Source: Spirochaetia bacterium UBA5368 (GTDB lineage: Bacteria > Spirochaetota > UBA4802 > UBA5368). Taken from it: a stretch of 9,071 nucleotides of DNA. The position numbers and the translations under genes were made by a program. Shown here one piece after another: positions 5,489-9,071 of this stretch. Every line of letters starts with the position of its first letter. The stretch's first letter is position 1. Where the stretch lies: NCBI GenBank assembly GCA_002407865.1, contig DHPI01000020.1, forward strand, positions 16,546 to 25,616, written 5' to 3'. The notes under the pieces were generated by a model. That model saw only the letters and a list, made by a program, of their open reading frames with translations, had not been told where the DNA came from and did no database searches.

Positions 5489-8080
5489 GTGTTCAGTGAT
5501 CGACGATATCAGGAGATAGCGGGCATTCTCATCTTGCTTTCAGCGTGCATACTCCTTTTATCTCTCAGCAGTTACACTATTGATGATTACAGCCGGGCGG
5601 CGGGCTCGGCGCCCGTGCATAATATCATAGGGTTGTGTGGCGCGAGTATAAGCGGTTTTTTCCGCACGGCATTCGGCTACTCGTCGTTTATTTTCTGCGC
5701 GATACTCGGCCTTGCGGGATGGCGCATGCTCAGAACCGGCGCCGTTTCCGACGCGCTGGAAAGGATTTTCGCGCTCCTCTTTTTAATGCTTGTCTCCACG
5801 GCGCTGATAGCGCTTGTATTGCCTGGACGCGCATATCAGTTGTCGGGCGGATATATCGGATTCTATCAATACGAATTTCTAACGCGCTTCATGGGCGGCG
5901 TCGGCGCGGCGCTTGTAATACTTATATTCAATCTGATCGGGTTGATTCTTCTGGGCGCGTTCTCCGTGACAGCTGCCATGAATGCGCAACACGCAGGCAA
6001 GATCAAACCGATATTCCTCGCAATCAGCGCATGGATTGAGAAAAGACGAAACCGCGAAACGGCGTCAGTGACCACAGCCGACAAGCCCACACCTGAAAAA
6101 AACAGAAAGCCTCCCTGGATCGAGAAAATACGGATACCCGTGCGCGGCGCCGCACCCGCGCGCGAAGATGATCTGGCCAACGCAAGGGTCCGTCTGCTCG
6201 AATTCAAAAAAGCGCTTTCGGCAAACGAGGGCACACTCTCCGAGTGGAGAACGCGCTACAGCGATACGACAGTGATTACGGACATTCAGGCTTCAGAATT
6301 AAACGCGGAAGATCCGTTTCCAATACACAATTCGTACGACGATGCCGTGGATTTTTCTATAGAAGAAAGCATCGACGCGGACATCATCGAAACGGAAGAT
6401 GAACCAGACGCGTTCACTGCCACTGCACAGCCGCCGGTTGAAAAAAACAGAATCACCCTCGTCGAGGACGACCTCACCGCACACAGCACCCCACTGGAGG
6501 TACGAGACGGCAGGGAAATCTCTAAAACGCCATCGCCTACAGCGCCGCCTGTTCCGCGCCAGCGCCCCGATGGCGGCACGCCAAAGCCGGGGGCCGGCGA
6601 GTTGCAGCAAACCTTCGATTTTGGCGGCGTCGACGGCGCCGAGGCATCCGAGGTGCAGCGGATATTCGAGGAAATTTCCATAAACAAGGAATACATCATT
6701 CCGACGGCGTTTCTGCAATCGTCCACAAATTCCGACGCCGAGGGATGGAAGAGCGAAATACTGAAGAACTCCGACCTGCTCGTTTCCACGCTCAGGGATT
6801 TCGGCATTGAATCGCGCGTGGTCAATGTAAATCGGGGCCCCGTCATCACCCTCTACGAAATGCAGATCGCCCCGGGCATCAAGGTAAACCGCATTGTCGG
6901 CCTGGCCGACGACATCGCGATGGCGCTGTCAGGTTCGCGCGTGCGCATCGTAGCGCCGATCCCGGGCAAATCCGCGATAGGCATCGAAGTGCCTAACAAA
7001 AAACGCGAGATGGTAATGCTCGGCGACATCATCAATTCAAAGGAATACCAGGCGCAATCCGGCTTCCTCAAGGTCGCGCTCGGGAAAGACATCCTCGGAA
7101 AACCCATCATGCTCGATCTCAAAAAACTTCCGCATCTGCTGATCGCGGGCGCAACCGGATCGGGAAAGTCGGTTTGCGTAAACTCTATCATCACAAGCCT
7201 TATTTACAACTACGATCCCAACTACGTCCGGTTTATACTTGTCGATCCCAAAATGGTCGAGCTCCAGCTCTACAACGGCATCCCTCACCTGCTGACGCCG
7301 GTTATCGTTGAGCCGCATATCGCCCCGAAGGCGCTGAAATGGGCGATGTACGAAATGGAGCGCCGTTACAGACTGCTATCGCAGGTAAGCACGCGCGACA
7401 TCGAGCGATATAATACAAAGATCAGCGGGTATGGCGCCCAATATGAAAAGCTGCCGTATATCGTGATTATCATGGACGAGCTTGCCGACCTCATGATGGT
7501 TGCCGCCAAGGAAATCGAGGGAAATATCACCCGGCTTGCCCAGAAGGCGCGGGCTGTCGGTATTCATCTCGTTCTCGCAACACAGCGCCCCTCGGTCGAT
7601 GTAATTACCGGCATTATAAAAGCAAATTTTCCGGCCCGCATTGCCTTTCAGGTAGCGCAAAAAACCGACTCGCGAACGATTATCGACCAGAACGGGGCGG
7701 AAAAATTGCTCGGGAAGGGGGACATGCTCTACCAGTCGCCAATGAGCTCGTTTCCGGTGCGCATCCAGGGCGCCTATATCTCCGAGGAAGAGGTTTTCGC
7801 AATTGTACATCACCTCAGAAAAATAGGCAATCCAAGCTACCTCGATTTCGAAGACTCCATCTACGATGAAGACGACGTGGAAAATGACAATGAAGCCGAA
7901 GACGAACTTTTTGTCGAAGCACTGAAAATAGTGGAAGAAACAAAAAAGGCATCGGCATCGTACCTGCAACGGAGGCTTTCTATCGGCTATAACAGGGCAG
8001 CCCGAATTATCGAGTTGATGGAAGAACGCGGCTATATCGGCGCCCAGCAGGGAAGCAAACCCCGCGAAGTATACATATAA
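5489..8080 (+). CDS. ftsK: DNA translocase FtsK/SpoIIIE
   Basis: FtsK is a septal membrane protein whose cytoplasmic hexamer pumps DNA to clear the chromosome from the closing septum and, in many bacteria, activates XerCD at dif. The 863-residue protein has four membrane helices at about 10-29, 60-79, 93-112 and 136-160, then a charged and proline-containing linker to about residue 388. The alpha/beta motor follows, with Walker A GATGSGKS (554-561) and Walker B IIMDELADL (Asp663-Glu664). After an acidic stretch comes the gamma winged-helix domain (about 805-863), with RRLSIGYNRAARIIELMEER, which in the family reads the polarity sequences (KOPS/SRS). I chose GTG at 5489 because GGAGG (5478-5482) lies 6 bases upstream; a TTG at 5465 would add 8 residues and lacks a ribosome site. 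The 70-base gap from uppP has no clear terminator, so it may be cotranscribed. Confidence 0.96.
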   Translation: MFSDRRYQEIAGILILLSACILLLSLSSYTIDDYSRAAGSAPVHNIIGLCGASISGFFRTAFGYSSFIFCAILGLAGWRMLRTGAVSDALERIFALLFLMLVSTALIALVLPGRAYQLSGGYIGFYQYEFLTRFMGGVGAALVILIFNLIGLILLGAFSVTAAMNAQHAGKIKPIFLAISAWIEKRRNRETASVTTADKPTPEKNRKPPWIEKIRIPVRGAAPAREDDLANARVRLLEFKKALSANEGTLSEWRTRYSDTTVITDIQASELNAEDPFPIHNSYDDAVDFSIEESIDADIIETEDEPDAFTATAQPPVEKNRITLVEDDLTAHSTPLEVRDGREISKTPSPTAPPVPRQRPDGGTPKPGAGELQQTFDFGGVDGAEASEVQRIFEEISINKEYIIPTAFLQSSTNSDAEGWKSEILKNSDLLVSTLRDFGIESRVVNVNRGPVITLYEMQIAPGIKVNRIVGLADDIAMALSGSRVRIVAPIPGKSAIGIEVPNKKREMVMLGDIINSKEYQAQSGFLKVALGKDILGKPIMLDLKKLPHLLIAGATGSGKSVCVNSIITSLIYNYDPNYVRFILVDPKMVELQLYNGIPHLLTPVIVEPHIAPKALKWAMYEMERRYRLLSQVSTRDIERYNTKISGYGAQYEKLPYIVIIMDELADLMMVAAKEIEGNITRLAQKARAVGIHLVLATQRPSVDVITGIIKANFPARIAFQVAQKTDSRTIIDQNGAEKLLGKGDMLYQSPMSSFPVRIQGAYISEEEVFAIVHHLRKIGNPSYLDFEDSIYDEDDVENDNEAEDELFVEALKIVEETKKASASYLQRRLSIGYNRAARIIELMEERGYIGAQQGSKPREVYI

Positions 8081-8294
8081 CCAGAACCAGCCGCTAATAA
8101 TTGCATTCCCTGATATAGTCGTTCCCTCATCGCGGCATATATCGCATAATCATGCATACACGCGATGGTAATCATACATCGCCCTTCACATTTCCATACA
8201 TAGCAATATTTTCGTTCATACCTCTACGAAATATGCGTCTTCACGCCTGCCAAGTTTTTCATGTATAAAAAAAATAATTTATTACAAAAAAACA
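8081..8294. other. AT-rich gap after ftsK, no gene seen
   Basis: No gene, tRNA or convincing terminator is visible after the ftsK stop. CATAC recurs at 8155, 8173, 8195 and 8217, spaced 18, 22 and 22 bases, close to two helical turns. An ATCGCG/CGCGAT pair (8129-8134, 8161-8166) could form a long-looped stem without a T-run. A/T runs dominate 8250-8292, just upstream of the SDR promoter, where they could act as an UP element. A 47-codon minus-strand frame (8175-8032) overlaps the end of ftsK and is judged spurious. Confidence 0.5.
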
Positions 8295-8323
8295 TTGACG
8301 CCGAATCATATAATGAATACAAT
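8295..8323 (+). promoter_or_regulatory. Sigma70-type promoter of the SDR gene
   Basis: TTGACG (8295-8300, 5 of 6 consensus) is followed after 17 bases by TACAAT (8318-8323, 5 of 6). An A-rich stretch, 8285-8292, lies just upstream. Transcription would start near 8330, leaving a leader of about 105 bases before the SDR start. The -10 box lies in the middle of the palindrome at 8306-8334, so a protein bound there would block RNA polymerase. Confidence 0.6.
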
Positions 8324-8334
8324 TCATTATATGA
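8306..8334. promoter_or_regulatory. Perfect 29-base palindrome over the SDR -10 box, candidate repressor operator
   Basis: Two 13-base arms, TCATATAATGAAT (8306-8318) and ATTCATTATATGA (8322-8334), are exact reverse complements around the spacer ACA. A further inverted pair GAATCAT (8303-8309) and ATGATTC (8337-8343) brackets the same centre loosely. Long AT-rich perfect palindromes of this size lying over a promoter are typical of dimeric helix-turn-helix repressors such as the TetR family, but the family cannot be told from the site. It is not followed by a T-run and is not a terminator. Confidence 0.7.
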
Positions 8335-8378
8335 GCATGATTCATATTGTTGCCGTGTGTGTTTTTGACATCATTCGA

Positions 8379-8416
8379 ATTATATTCATTTTGGGATCAC
8401 GACTCCATTATATTCA
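8379..8416 (+). repeat. Direct repeat ATTATATTCA downstream of the SDR transcription start
   Basis: ATTATATTCA occurs exactly at 8379-8388 and 8407-8416, 28 bases apart, within the SDR leader. The word shares the ATTCA/TATAAT vocabulary of the upstream palindrome and may be secondary half-sites for the same regulator. A TTGACA at 8365-8370 nearby lacks a good -10 partner. Chance is possible in AT-rich DNA. Confidence 0.35.
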
Positions 8417-8434
8417 CCGGAAGGAGGCTTTCAT

Positions 8435-9071
8435 ATGTATGACGATTTGAAAGGGAAAACAGCCCTTATTACAGGCTCGGGCAAGAGAACGGGGATGGGT
8501 TGCGCCATGGCGGAAAAACTGGCGGCGTGCGGTGTAAACATCATTATTTCCGATCTCGGTAAAGCCGCCGGCAAAGATGATCCTGTAAGTCTTGGCGCAA
8601 AAGAAGAGATGGACGCGATAGCGAAGGAACTGGCTGACAGGTTCGGCGTAATAACATTGTCAGTCGTCATGGATGTTGTCGACAACACCTCGATAGCCGC
8701 GGCATTGGAAATGGTGAAGTCAAGGTTCGACCATATCGACATCCTGTGCAACAATGCGGGAGCCTCGTTCGGGGTCCCGAACTCCGTAATGAGTTACGAA
8801 GAATCAGCCTGGATAAAAACCGTCGATGTAAACCTTTTCAGCGTGTTCAGGGTAACTCGCGCGGTCATTCCCATGATGCTCGGAAAACCGGCATCGATCA
8901 TCAACACCGCATCGCGCGCGGGCAAGGTGCCGCCGATATTCAACAGCGCATATGCCGTTGCCAAGGCCGGCGTCATTATGCTGACAAAAACTATGGCGAA
9001 AGAGCTCGGCGGTGCGGGTGTGCGCGTCAACGCCATCTGTCCGGGCCAGATTATGACCGACCTTGAAAAAT
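8435..9071 (+). CDS. Short-chain dehydrogenase/reductase (SDR), C-terminus missing
   Basis: The first 212 residues of a classical SDR oxidoreductase are present before the right edge. Such enzymes interconvert alcohols and ketones with NAD(H) or NADP(H) in the cytoplasm. The Rossmann glycine motif is TGSGKRTGMG (13-22), slightly longer than the usual TGxxxGxG. Asp40 ends beta strand 2, which favours NAD(H) over NADP(H). NNAG is at 106-109, and the catalytic tetrad is Asn133, Ser160, Tyr173 and Lys177 (YxxxK). PGQIMTD after beta strand 6 is typical of the family. The start has AAGGAGG (8421-8427) 7 bases upstream. It stands alone downstream of a promoter overlapped by a palindrome, so it is probably inducible. 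The substrate cannot be assigned; motif similarity to FabG and to sugar or steroid dehydrogenases is generic. Confidence 0.9.
   Translation, partial: MYDDLKGKTALITGSGKRTGMGCAMAEKLAACGVNIIISDLGKAAGKDDPVSLGAKEEMDAIAKELADRFGVITLSVVMDVVDNTSIAAALEMVKSRFDHIDILCNNAGASFGVPNSVMSYEESAWIKTVDVNLFSVFRVTRAVIPMMLGKPASIINTASRAGKVPPIFNSAYAVAKAGVIMLTKTMAKELGGAGVRVNAICPGQIMTDLEK

Noticed and set aside
8129..8166. ATCGCG/CGCGAT stem as the ftsK terminator
   Set aside because: The loop would be 26 bases and no T-run follows.
8032..8175. 47-residue minus-strand frame overlapping the ftsK 3' end, with GAAGGG upstream
   Set aside because: Nearly half of it is antisense to ftsK, the product resembles nothing known, and the ribosome-site match is weak.
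8365..8393. Second SDR promoter based on TTGACA at 8365-8370
   Set aside because: At 16-18 base spacing the -10 candidates match the consensus poorly.

Overview
The window reads as chromosome of an anaerobic, probably Gram-negative bacterium of medium-high GC. It combines a respiratory-type reductive dehalogenase cluster with a housekeeping set (dUTPase, RNase J, undecaprenyl-diphosphate phosphatase, FtsK). RNase J plus a twin-arginine-exported iron-sulfur system would suit a Desulfobacterota-like or Spirochaetota-like anaerobe, but nothing in the sequence settles the lineage.

Layout. Positions 1-1919 (minus strand) hold a tightly coupled three-gene operon, read right to left. It comprises a corrinoid/iron-sulfur reductive dehalogenase (rdhA, 477-1919), a 72-residue two-helix membrane protein in the usual place of the RdhB anchor (259-477), and a truncated Tat-exported NapG/MauM-type ferredoxin that runs off the left edge (1-262). 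Each junction is a stop/start overlap. Positions 1920-2490 are a 571-base divergent intergenic region. It carries a likely rdh promoter with a twin TTCGAA site upstream and, facing right, a near-consensus promoter for dut whose transcript would begin in a perfect hairpin.

Positions 2491-8080 (plus strand) hold dut, rnj, uppP and ftsK, probably one operon: dut and rnj overlap by 4 bases, rnj and uppP are 1 base apart, and a 70-base gap precedes ftsK. Positions 8081-8434 are an AT-rich gap with a promoter whose -10 box lies inside a perfect 29-base palindrome. That promoter drives a short-chain dehydrogenase/reductase (8435 to the right edge, truncated).

How the genes work together. The ferredoxin, small membrane protein and RdhA probably pass electrons from the membrane to an organohalide or similar acceptor on the outer face of the cytoplasmic membrane. 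The dut-rnj-uppP-ftsK block serves nucleotide hygiene, RNA decay, wall-lipid recycling and chromosome segregation, and is unrelated to respiration. The SDR is a separately regulated unit. The best leads are the unusual rdh gene set with a degenerate Tat motif, the 5'-terminal hairpin on a transcript that encodes RNase J, and the palindrome over the SDR promoter.
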